Shown: positions 36,044-43,883 of the stretch, in pieces
Layout: every line of letters begins with the position of its first letter
Position numbering within the stretch: the first letter of the stretch is position 1
NCBI GenBank assembly: GCA_965116865.1
Contig: OZ220727.1
Span: 1,488,001-1,552,000, forward strand
Direction of reading: 5' to 3'
DNA length: 64,000 bases
From: Aldehydirespirator sp965116865
GTDB lineage: Bacteria; Actinomycetota; Acidimicrobiia; Acidimicrobiales; Aldehydirespiratoraceae
Notes under the pieces: model-generated
Database searches by the model: none
What the model was told of the DNA's origin: nothing
The model's input: only the letters and a program-made list of their open reading frames with translations
Made by a program: the position numbers and the translations under genes

Positions 36044-36994
36044 CTACCGCCCGCCGCCACCGCGCTCCACCTTCTCGGAAACGGCGTCGCCGACCAGGAC
36101 CAGGTCCAGCAGCTGCGCCAGGGCGCCCTCACCTGCCGCTCTGACCTCGTGCACGGCGGTCACGGCGCCGTCGAGCAGGTCGATCCGGTCCCTGAGTCCG
36201 CGGGGCTCGAAGTCGTGGCGCAGCACTACCGTGGCGACGCCGGCCGGGATCCGCGCGGCCAGCGTGCTCCAAGACGCGGCCTCGGCCTCGTCGGCCGGGA
36301 GGTTGCGCCGCACCGAAGGCACGCCGCCGACCCGGTCGAGACGATTCACCCAGCGACGGGCGGCGTGCTTGCCCACGCCGCCGGCGCCGCACACCACCGC
36401 CATCCTGCCCTGCACGGCCTCCGCCAGCGTCGCCACCGTCCCAGGATCAGCATCTATGAGGCTCCGGCGGGCCTCGATCTGCTCGGCGCTCTCGGAGATG
36501 AGCCTGTTCATGCCGCGCAGCACGCCGACACGCTCGAGCAGCACCAGCACCGGCACGATCACGACGCCGAGCCCTGCGGCCGGTCCGGCGAATCGGTCCA
36601 CCCGGGCTGTCGGCACGCCCAATTGCGCGCACATCGCCATCAACTCGCCCCCCGAAGTGACAGCCACCATGCGGGCGCCGGCGGCTGCCGCGACACGGGC
36701 CGCGGCCACCGTCGGCTGTTCGTCGCCGGACTGCGACACCGCCAACACCAGCGACGACTCCGAGAGCCAGGCCGGACTGATGCCGCCGGTGGCCAGCACC
36801 GGCACCGAGCCCTGCAAGTGCGCCACAGACTCCACCACGTCGCCGGCCACCCCTCCCTCGCCGGTGCCCACGATCACAACCTCGGAGACGTCGCCGGGCG
36901 CGGGCAGGCCTTCCACGACCGCGGCGGACACGGCAGCGTCGCGCACCTGGTCGGGCAGGTGCCGGAGTGCTTCGAGCAAGTCGTCGGCAGGCAT
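36044..36994 (-). CDS. SIS-domain protein related to phosphoglucose/phosphomannose isomerase
   Basis: The 316-residue product has two sugar-isomerase (SIS) halves: VVIVGTGEGGVAGDVV and LVLAVSQSGDEQPTVAAARVAAAAGARMVAVTSGG in the first, and MAVVCGAGGVGKHAARRWVNRLDRVGG in the second. Its place directly beside the phosphomannomutase gene matches Rv3256c in mycobacteria. Compared with true bifunctional PGI/PMI enzymes, the Q-x-NE-x-AK stretch after the second glycine-rich loop is missing, so catalysis is doubtful. It may be a sugar-phosphate-binding regulator. The stop is only four bases from the chosen ahcY start. Confidence 0.75.
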   Translation of the reverse strand: MPADDLLEALRHLPDQVRDAAVSAAVVEGLPAPGDVSEVVIVGTGEGGVAGDVVESVAHLQGSVPVLATGGISPAWLSESSLVLAVSQSGDEQPTVAAARVAAAAGARMVAVTSGGELMAMCAQLGVPTARVDRFAGPAAGLGVVIVPVLVLLERVGVLRGMNRLISESAEQIEARRSLIDADPGTVATLAEAVQGRMAVVCGAGGVGKHAARRWVNRLDRVGGVPSVRRNLPADEAEAASWSTLAARIPAGVATVVLRHDFEPRGLRDRIDLLDGAVTAVHEVRAAGEGALAQLLDLVLVGDAVSEKVERGGGGR

Positions 36995-37009
36995 CGGGAG
37001 CCGTTGCGT

Positions 37010-37267
37010 TCAGACCGCGCCGCCGGCCTCGCCGGCCTCGAAGGTGGGGCCGATCCCGCCGGCCTCCGCCTTGGCCAGCAGGCGCGCGTGCTCGGCGTCG
37101 TCCACCGAGTCGGCCTCGTCCAGCAGCATCACCGGGATCCCTTCCTCCACCCGGTAACGGAGACGCAGCCGGGGGTTGTACAGGCTCTCTTCGTCGCAGA
37201 AGTACAGCAGCGGCCCCTTGTCGTCGGGGCAGGCAAGAATCTCCAGCAGGCGGGCATCGAGTGTCAC
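37010..37267 (-). CDS. Trm112-like small protein
   Basis: This 85-residue product begins LDARLLEILACPDDKGPLLYF and continues RLRYRVEEGIPVMLLDEA, matching the Trm112/UPF0434 (YcaR) family. Eukaryotic Trm112 activates methyltransferases; bacterial members are mostly uncharacterised. The usual first CP element is present (ACPDDKG), but the following cysteine of the zinc pair is absent, as in many bacterial members. The GTG at 37267 gives a normal family N-terminus; the longer upstream frame is Arg-rich and unlikely. It lies between the phosphomannomutase and SIS genes, all on one strand. Confidence 0.85.
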   Translation of the reverse strand: MTLDARLLEILACPDDKGPLLYFCDEESLYNPRLRLRYRVEEGIPVMLLDEADSVDDAEHARLLAKAEAGGIGPTFEAGEAGGAV

Positions 37268-37304
37268 GGCGGGCCCTCCTCGGCGGCGGCGCGGTCCCAT
37301 GAGG

Positions 37305-38654
37305 CTACGGAGAGATCAGCGCGAGGATCCCAGCGACTCTGGCCCGGACCCCGGCCGGGTCGCCCGCCTCCAGGTTCAGCCGCAGCAGGGGCTCGGTGTT
37401 CGACGGCCTCAGGTTGAACCACCAGTCGCCGCAATCGACGGTCAAACCGTCGAGGCGGTCCTGCCCGCAGCCCGCGAAGGCGGCCGCCACCCGCTCGATC
37501 GCCGCGTGCTGGTCGGCCGCGTCGCGGTTGATCTCGCCCGACGACGCGTAACGCTCCAGCGGCGCGACCAGGTCGCTGAGGCTTCCGTCGTGGCGGCCGA
37601 GCGCCTCCAACGCCACCAAGACCGCGATCATGGCGCTGTCGGCGCCGTAGTTGCCCCGGAAGTAGTAGTGCCCGGAATGCTCGCCTCCGAACACCGCGCC
37701 GGCGTCGATCATGGCCTTCTTCATGAACGAGTGCCCCACACGCGAGCGCACTGTCCGGCCCCCCCGCTCCTCGACGACCTCCGGCAGCGCCCTCGAGCAG
37801 ATCACGTTGTGCACCACCGTCGCGCCCGGCTCGCGGTCCAGCACACTCGTCGCGACGAGCGATGCGGTCAGGGAGCCCGACAGCGGCCGGGACTGCTCGT
37901 CGACCACGAACACCCGGTCGGCGTCGCCGTCGAAAGCCAGTCCGGCGTCGGCCGACACGGCCCTCACCAGGCGCTGGACGTCGCGCAGGTTCTCGGGACG
38001 CAGCGGGTCGGCCGGGTGGTTGGGGAACGTGCCGTCGAGCTCCCGGTGGAGGTAGTCGACCTCGAACGGCAGACCCTCGAAGACGGCCGGGGCCACTAGG
38101 CCGCCCATGCCGTTGGCGGTGTCTACCGCCAGTCGCAGCGGCCGCAGCCCGCCGATGTCCACGAAGGACAGCACATGCTCGACGAACCGGGCCAGGACGT
38201 CGTGTCGAGTGGTCGTTCCGGCGGTGGCCGCACGCGGCGGCCCCGCGGCGGCACGGGCCTTGATCGCCTCCAGTCCCGTGCCGGTACCGATGGGCGACGC
38301 GCCCGGGCCGCAGAGTTTGATGCCGTTGTAGCCCACCGGATTGTGCGATGCGGTGAACATCGCGCCGGGGGCGTCGAAGAGCCCGGACGCGAAGTAAACC
38401 ATCTCGGTGGCACACAGGCCGAGGTCCACCACATCGACGCCGGCCGCGGCCGCGCCCCGGCAGAAGGCTGCGGCAAGTTCGGCGCCGTCGGGGCGCATGT
38501 CGCGGCCGACCACCACACGGGCCGCGCCCCGGTCGCGCCCGTGCTCCGCGAAGGCCGCTCCGATGGCGAAGCACGCACCGGCGTCTATCTCCGATCCCAC
38601 GATCCCGCGGATGTCGTAGGCCTTGAAGATCGAGTCGAGATCAGCCACCGGCAT
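37305..38654 (-). CDS. manB: Phosphomannomutase/phosphoglucomutase
   Basis: This 449-residue alpha-D-phosphohexomutase likely interconverts mannose 6- and 1-phosphate, feeding GDP-mannose for PIMs and glycans. The four family blocks are all present: the phosphoserine loop TASHNPVGYNGIK, the metal site FDGDADRVFVVDE, the sugar-binding GGEHSGHYYF and the phosphate-binding RPSNTEPLLRLN. The N-terminus IFKAYDIRGIVG is typical. I chose the ATG at 38654, 14 bases inside the end of the upstream glycosyltransferase; the frame extends further without support. Position next to the SIS and Trm112-like genes resembles the mycobacterial pmmA locus. Confidence 0.95.
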   Translation of the reverse strand: MPVADLDSIFKAYDIRGIVGSEIDAGACFAIGAAFAEHGRDRGAARVVVGRDMRPDGAELAAAFCRGAAAAGVDVVDLGLCATEMVYFASGLFDAPGAMFTASHNPVGYNGIKLCGPGASPIGTGTGLEAIKARAAAGPPRAATAGTTTRHDVLARFVEHVLSFVDIGGLRPLRLAVDTANGMGGLVAPAVFEGLPFEVDYLHRELDGTFPNHPADPLRPENLRDVQRLVRAVSADAGLAFDGDADRVFVVDEQSRPLSGSLTASLVATSVLDREPGATVVHNVICSRALPEVVEERGGRTVRSRVGHSFMKKAMIDAGAVFGGEHSGHYYFRGNYGADSAMIAVLVALEALGRHDGSLSDLVAPLERYASSGEINRDAADQHAAIERVAAAFAGCGQDRLDGLTVDCGDWWFNLRPSNTEPLLRLNLEAGDPAGVRARVAGILALISP

Positions 38655-39387
38655 CCGCTCCCCAGCCGAGCGGTCGCTTGGGGTAGCGGCCCAGCAGCGC
38701 CCGGGCCCGGATACGGCACATGTCGAGCGCCAGCTCCCAGCCATCTCTCAACACCCGCACCGACGACTCGCTGCTGTTCACTACCTCGACGGGAACCTGG
38801 CGCACTTCCATGCCTATACGGTCGGCTAGGAACAGCACCTCCACATCGAACGAGAACCTGTCCATGACCGACGCCTCCAGCACCGCGCCGGCCGCCCTCC
38901 GGGAGAACGCCTTCAAGCCGCACTGGGTGTCGCGGCCGCGGCCGAGCCGCAGCAGCCCGGCGAGCAGCCCCACGCCGAGACTCCCCGTCCAGCGCAGCCT
39001 GGACGGCGCGACCAAGGCCACCGAGTCGGGGTGGCGACGGTCGCCGACGACCAGGTCGGCGCCTCTCTCCACTTCCTCGAGCAGTCCGACGAGCTGCTCC
39101 GGGTCGTAGGCGAGGTCGGCGTCGGTGAACGCCACCACCGACCCCGAAGCGGCCTGCATCCCGGCCCGCACCGCGGCTCCCTTGCCCCGGTTGGCGCCGA
39201 CCTCCACCACGACGTCGGCGGCTGCGGCTCTGGCAGCGGCGGCGGTACCGTCGTCGGAGCCGTCGTCGACCACCACGATCTCCGTGCAACCGTCCCCCGC
39301 CTCGGCCAAGGCGGTCCGCAGCGCGGCGACCGTGTCGCCAATGCGGACGGCCTCGCGATACGCCGGCACGATCACCGAGAACCTCAC
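38641..39387 (-). CDS. Polyprenyl-phosphate glycosyltransferase (dolichyl-phosphate sugar synthase type, GT2)
   Basis: The 248-residue product is a GT2 enzyme of the DPM/DPG synthase group, which transfers a sugar from a nucleotide to polyprenyl phosphate on the inner membrane face. It shows FSVIVPAYREAVRIGDTV, EIVVVDDGSDDGT, GANRGKGAAVRAGM, the DxD-like FTDADLAYDPEQL, GDRRHPD, and the DTQCGLKAFSRRAA acceptor-side motif. There is no C-terminal membrane domain. It starts with GTG overlapping the stop of the large membrane protein gene (GTGA), suggesting the two work together: one makes the lipid-linked sugar, the other may use it. Confidence 0.9.
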   Translation of the reverse strand: MRFSVIVPAYREAVRIGDTVAALRTALAEAGDGCTEIVVVDDGSDDGTAAAARAAAADVVVEVGANRGKGAAVRAGMQAASGSVVAFTDADLAYDPEQLVGLLEEVERGADLVVGDRRHPDSVALVAPSRLRWTGSLGVGLLAGLLRLGRGRDTQCGLKAFSRRAAGAVLEASVMDRFSFDVEVLFLADRIGMEVRQVPVEVVNSSESSVRVLRDGWELALDMCRIRARALLGRYPKRPLGWGADAGG

Positions 39388-42300
39388 GGCCGCGCCGGCT
39401 CTCCGGGCGTCCCGGTCCCGGACACCCCCGCCCGATCCAGAATCGGATCGGACCGCCCGGCCAGCGCCGGAGCCTCGGACCGGACACCGTTGCCCGCGCC
39501 AGAATCGGACATCCCGGCCTCGGGTGCGGCGCCCGACAGGTCGGCCTCCGCCTCGCCGGCCTCCGACGCTCCAGAATCGGACATCCCGGCCTCGGGTGCG
39601 GCGCCCGACAGGTCGGCCTCCGCCTCGCCGGCCTCCGACGCTCCAGAATCGGACATCCCGGCCTCGGGTGCGGCCTCTGACTCGCCCGAACCAGACTCAT
39701 CGCACGCATCGGACGCTCCGGACGCAGCCGACCCGGGCGCGTCGGGCGCGTCGGGCGCGTCGCCGGATGCGGCCGTCGCGGGCGCCGTCGGCCGCCTTGA
39801 GCGCAGCAGCAGCCACGCGGCCGCTGCGAAGCCCGCCAAGGTGACCACCATCGAGAACCATTCGACGCCGCTGCGCCCGTAGGTGAGGCGCACCTCGGCT
39901 TCGGTCGGCACAACCACCATGAAGTTGGGTGTCACCCGGTACGGCCCGCGGGCGCCCGACACCGACCAGTTCGGAAAGTACGACGTCCGCACCAGCACCG
40001 GAGACCCCACCCGGTCCACCGTGAACGAGATCGAATGGTCGCCACGGGACACGTCGCTGACCACCGCCGGCTCGACGATCGCGACGGGCGCAGCCGAGGG
40101 CAGGGCCTCCGACAGCCGCCGCATCTCCTGCTGCCTGCCCCCCTCGGTGCCCGACAGGTCGTCGCGCCGCTCGCCCCCGACGCCGGGCAGCGTCATCCGA
40201 GGCCAGCTGTCGGGGCCGTCGGCAGCGAGCACGGGCCCGTCCCCGGCGGCGAGGAACGCACCCACCGACGCTTCGAGCCATTCGTCGCTCGAGTCGTCGA
40301 GGCCGTCGACCACCACCGGCAGCCTCGACAGCCCGACCGCCGGCGCGCTGTCGGACACCTCGAACACGACCCACGGGCCCAGCGGCGTCGAGCCCACCTC
40401 CACGAGGCCGGCCGCGGCACGGGCCTGGCTCACCGCATCCTCCGAGAACGCCATGTAGTAGCGGACCCCCATGATCCTCATGTGCTCTGCTCCAGCAGTG
40501 ACGTCGAGTCCCGAGTAGGGGAGGTCACGCTGAGCGCGGGAGGGGGCGGCCGACAATTCCGACTGCATCAAGAAATGGTACGGCACAGTGGCCGAGGCCT
40601 CGAAGTAGAGGCCCTCCATCGACCCTATGCAGCGGTCGGTCCAGTAGGGCAGCAGCATCGGCGCCATCGGCGTCCCGTACGACCCGAGACGGCCGAATCC
40701 GTACTCCCAGAGCGCGGGGCCGCAGCCGCGGCTCTCCCCGATCCGCTCCATGGTGTCGACGAGATCCCAGTATTCCGCACTGCCCCCACCGTCGGCCGTC
40801 GGGCCCCTGCCCTCGTAGCCCTCGAAGTTGTACTGGACCCAGAACGGCCCGAGGTTCGACTCGGCAGAGTTGAACGGCCCCCACCGGTAAACGCCGTCGT
40901 CGCCGACGCTGCCGCCCGGCAGCGACCGCAGCGGCAGCCCCACCATCACCAGCACTGCGGCCGCAGCCACCACGACCGAGCCCCCTGCCACGATCACTCC
41001 CGCCGACGCCCGGATCCGGCCCGACCTGCCGGCTTCGTCGAGCCCGGCAGCCTCGACGACACCGGCAGCCTCGACGACACCGGCAGCCTCGACGACACCG
41101 GCAGCCTCGACGACACCGGCAGCCTCGACGACACCGGCAGCCTCGACGACACCGGCAGCCTCGACGACACCGGCAGCCTCGACGACACCGGCAGCCTCGA
41201 CGACACCGGCAGCCTCGACGACACCGGCAGCCTCGACGACACCGGCAGCCTCGACGACACCGGCAGGCCGGTCAGCACGGGCGGCTTGCGGACGGTCGAT
41301 GGCCGAGCGCGCCAGCCGGATCGCTTCGGCCAGGCCGAGCGCCGCCGTTAGGTAGACGGTCAGGTAGTAGAAGGGCAGGATCCGGACATTCCACAGACGC
41401 CCCTCGGGCAGGACCACGAAGCCGGCGGCCACGATCGCCCCGGTCAGCGCCAGGGCCATGCCGAGCCGTCCCCGCCGGAAGAACAACAGCACCGCGCCGG
41501 CCGCTGCCAGCACCACGAACAGCTGCAGCGGCGGATCGTTGGTCAAGAAGTCGTAATCGAAGGAGCTGCGGGACCAGAGTGACGACAGGTAGCGGCGCTC
41601 CTTGCCCCAGCCCATGTCGTTCAGCAGGCCCCGGTTCCACCAGAAGGGCAGCACCCACCACGCGCTGAGCGCCGCGGCCAGCGCGCCGCTCGTCGCGGTC
41701 CACCGAAGCCGGCGCCGCCATGCGGCGCTGCGCCACGGCAGGGCGAGCAGCAGACTGGCCGTCGCCGCCAGCGCGAAGAAGGCGGAGAACAGGTGCATCA
41801 GCCCCGTCAGCGCCAGCAGGGCGCCGGCCACGATCCGGTGCCTCCCTGTCTGCATGCCACGGGCAGCCACCCCAATGTAGAGCACCGCGCAGGCCAAGCC
41901 CAGCGAGTAGGCGAACTCGCCCGCCATGGTGGACATGAGGTTCCCGCCGTAGATGTTGAACGAGCTATCGAACAGGAACAGCAGGGTGGCCACGCAGGCC
42001 AGCGCCTGGCCCTCGGCGCCGACACCGCCCAGGCGCGCCATGGCCCACACCGCCATCGGCAGCGCCACCACCCCGGCAATCGCCACCAGCTTCAGGGACA
42101 CGCCGTAGGGCATGGGAACCGCGAACACTGCCAGCGCCGCCGCCGCAGACGCCGCCGCAGCCCGCCATCGGAGCCTGCGACGCAGGCCGTACCACGCCCA
42201 CCAGGCCGCGGCGGCGGGCAGCAGCAGGGCGGCCAGAGCTCGGTCGACCACCGGATCGTCGACCAGCAGCTTGGCCGCACCGGCGACCCCGGCGACGGCC

Positions 42301-42710
42301 AATGCGATCGCCCAGCACTGACTCGCCGGCTGTCCTGTCCGACGGGCTGCCACCAGCCCGATCCCGCCTGCCGCCGCAGACGCCGCGGCGCAGGCGAAGA
42401 CCGCCTCGTGAAGCCCGAGCCCTGCGTCGACGACCACCACCAGCAGCGACGGGACCACCATGTAGAAGGTGAAAGCGGGGAAGCCGGCGTACCAGTCGTG
42501 GGTCCATCCGGTGAGCCGCAGCTCGCCGAGCAGGACGTCGCGCAGGTATGCGGGCGCCCAGACATGGGCCCCGAGATCGCCTCCCGTGGGCGTGGTGTCG
42601 GCGAACCAGAGCCAGGGCCGCAGGTTCGCGACCAGGAAGCCGACGACCGCTGCGAGCACGGCTGCGACCGCTGCGGCTTCGGACACGCGCCGACGGCGGC
42701 GCCCGTTCAT
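39384..42710 (-). CDS. Large multi-membrane glycosylation-type protein (PTPS-related/YfhO-like)
   Basis: The 1,108-residue protein begins with a basic patch and helix (AAAVAAVLAAVVGFLVANL). The loop TGGDLGAHVWAPAYLRDVLL and WTHDWYAGFPAFTFYMVVP follow, with about a dozen further helices over the first ~500 residues. YGGNLMSTMAGEFAYSLGLACAVLYIG is typical of the '6-pyruvoyl-tetrahydropterin synthase-related' membrane family, a group with oligosaccharyltransferase-like topology. Residues ~560-635 are a 6-residue repeat (VVEAAG, about 13 copies). A large extracytoplasmic domain follows, then a helix and an acidic tail with 24-residue repeats. It probably handles lipid-linked sugars; the enzymatic role is inferred from topology and from its coupled GT2 neighbour. 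Start ATG at 42710; upstream frame rejected as Arg/Pro-rich. Confidence 0.75.
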   Translation of the reverse strand: MNGRRRRRVSEAAAVAAVLAAVVGFLVANLRPWLWFADTTPTGGDLGAHVWAPAYLRDVLLGELRLTGWTHDWYAGFPAFTFYMVVPSLLVVVVDAGLGLHEAVFACAAASAAAGGIGLVAARRTGQPASQCWAIALAVAGVAGAAKLLVDDPVVDRALAALLLPAAAAWWAWYGLRRRLRWRAAAASAAAALAVFAVPMPYGVSLKLVAIAGVVALPMAVWAMARLGGVGAEGQALACVATLLFLFDSSFNIYGGNLMSTMAGEFAYSLGLACAVLYIGVAARGMQTGRHRIVAGALLALTGLMHLFSAFFALAATASLLLALPWRSAAWRRRLRWTATSGALAAALSAWWVLPFWWNRGLLNDMGWGKERRYLSSLWSRSSFDYDFLTNDPPLQLFVVLAAAGAVLLFFRRGRLGMALALTGAIVAAGFVVLPEGRLWNVRILPFYYLTVYLTAALGLAEAIRLARSAIDRPQAARADRPAGVVEAAGVVEAAGVVEAAGVVEAAGVVEAAGVVEAAGVVEAAGVVEAAGVVEAAGVVEAAGVVEAAGVVEAAGLDEAGRSGRIRASAGVIVAGGSVVVAAAAVLVMVGLPLRSLPGGSVGDDGVYRWGPFNSAESNLGPFWVQYNFEGYEGRGPTADGGGSAEYWDLVDTMERIGESRGCGPALWEYGFGRLGSYGTPMAPMLLPYWTDRCIGSMEGLYFEASATVPYHFLMQSELSAAPSRAQRDLPYSGLDVTAGAEHMRIMGVRYYMAFSEDAVSQARAAAGLVEVGSTPLGPWVVFEVSDSAPAVGLSRLPVVVDGLDDSSDEWLEASVGAFLAAGDGPVLAADGPDSWPRMTLPGVGGERRDDLSGTEGGRQQEMRRLSEALPSAAPVAIVEPAVVSDVSRGDHSISFTVDRVGSPVLVRTSYFPNWSVSGARGPYRVTPNFMVVVPTEAEVRLTYGRSGVEWFSMVVTLAGFAAAAWLLLRSRRPTAPATAASGDAPDAPDAPGSAASGASDACDESGSGESEAAPEAGMSDSGASEAGEAEADLSGAAPEAGMSDSGASEAGEAEADLSGAAPEAGMSDSGAGNGVRSEAPALAGRSDPILDRAGVSGTGTPGEPARP
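39501..39690 (-). repeat. 72-bp in-frame tandem repeat in the tail of the membrane protein
   Basis: The marker agaatcggacatcccggcct starts at 39501, 39573 and 39645, period 72, encoding 24-residue units (SDSGASEAGEAEADLSG and following). Confidence 0.92.
41045..41270 (-). repeat. 18-bp microsatellite, about 13 copies, coding for VVEAAG units
   Basis: The unit gcctcgacgacaccggca is repeated without interruption and almost without variation. It encodes a 6-residue repeat between membrane helices of the large membrane protein. Confidence 0.95.
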
Positions 42711-42892
42711 CGGGATGCGTCCGGCGGGCTCGGCCTCATCGGGATGCGACGGCGCCACGCTAGCGAGCCGCCCTCGACAGCCGTCCGGCGGACATCGCTG
42801 AGAGCACGGAAGAGAAGCATAAGAGGCCGTGCGAACAGGCGGAGCGACGCGGCCCGCACGGGAATCGTCCGTGCAGCGGAAGACGGTCCGGG

Positions 42893-43585
42893 TCAGACCG
42901 ACAGTGCGATGACGGTGACCGCGTTGAAGGCGGCGTGCGACCACAGGGCCGCGCCGAGGCGCCGGGTGGCCAGCACCAGCAGGCCGTGCACGATCCCGAT
43001 CACGAGCAGCGCCGGGAACTGCACCACCTGGAAATGGACCACCGCGAACGCGAGCGAGGAGACCGCTACGGCCCGGACCGGCCCGAACCGGTCCCGCAGG
43101 GCGCCCTGGAGCAGGCCCCGGAAGAACACCTCCTCGGTGAGGGGAGCCGCGATCACGGTCATGAGCACCAGCACCGCCAACTCGAGGGGCGCCTCGGCCA
43201 ACCCGACCAGGTCTCTGGCCGGCTCCTCCACATCGACATCCTCGAACACTTCGAGGATCGGGATGTAGAGCAGCGGCAGCACCACCAACTGCAGCAGCAG
43301 GCCGACGGCGATGCCCAACGGCACATCGACGGGCCGCATGCGCCAGCCCATCTGCTCGGGCCAGCTCAGGCCGCGGGACCGGGCCAGCAGCGGTGTACCG
43401 AGCAGCCCGATCCACAGGGGAACCTGGAGCAGGACCAGCGAGCCCAGCGTCAACTCCGAGGATCCGTCGTCGCCGAGGTCCGTCCCCAGAAGGTTCACCA
43501 CCGCGATCACGCCGACCAGGCTCCCCAAAAACCCGGCCGTCCATCCGACCACCGCCCACTTCAGCCGGGCCGAGGCCTGCATCAT
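42893..43585 (-). CDS. CPBP-family intramembrane metalloprotease
   Basis: The 230-residue integral membrane protein has the CPBP (Rce1-like) signature: APLTEEVFFRGLLQGALRDRFG carries the glutamate pair and arginine, FAVVHFQVVQF the second motif, and HAAFNAVTVIAL the third. Six or more hydrophobic helices are visible. I chose ATG 43585 (MMQASARLKWAVVGW); a GTG three codons upstream is equally possible. The longer frame upstream is Gly/Arg-rich antisense to ftsH. It is divergent from ftsH across a ~300-bp gap in which I see no further gene. Substrate unknown. Confidence 0.88.
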   Translation of the reverse strand: MMQASARLKWAVVGWTAGFLGSLVGVIAVVNLLGTDLGDDGSSELTLGSLVLLQVPLWIGLLGTPLLARSRGLSWPEQMGWRMRPVDVPLGIAVGLLLQLVVLPLLYIPILEVFEDVDVEEPARDLVGLAEAPLELAVLVLMTVIAAPLTEEVFFRGLLQGALRDRFGPVRAVAVSSLAFAVVHFQVVQFPALLVIGIVHGLLVLATRRLGAALWSHAAFNAVTVIALSV

Positions 43586-43883
43586 CGGTCGAACGCCGTC
43601 CACGGGCCGCCGCCCACCCGCCCGCCTCACGGTCGCAGAACGCTCAACCGCAGTCGCATCGCCGCCGAGGCTACATCCGCCGGACTCTGCCCACGAGACT
43701 GCCGGCAAGGCCGGGACGGCCCGGCGCACAAGCCTCTGACCTGGGACTTCGCCACCGCAGAAGCAATGTCCGGCCACTTGCCCGCGACTGTGGAGCCGCG
43801 ACGGCGGGGCGCTGCAGTGCCGACAGCGCGGACGGCGCGGACGGGCCGCGTGGACGGGGCTGCAGGCTACTAGCCTGAGTCCC

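Noticed and set aside
40035..41351. Plus-strand protein with TGSLDD repeats
   Set aside because: This is the complement of the VVEAAG microsatellite in the real minus-strand membrane protein gene.
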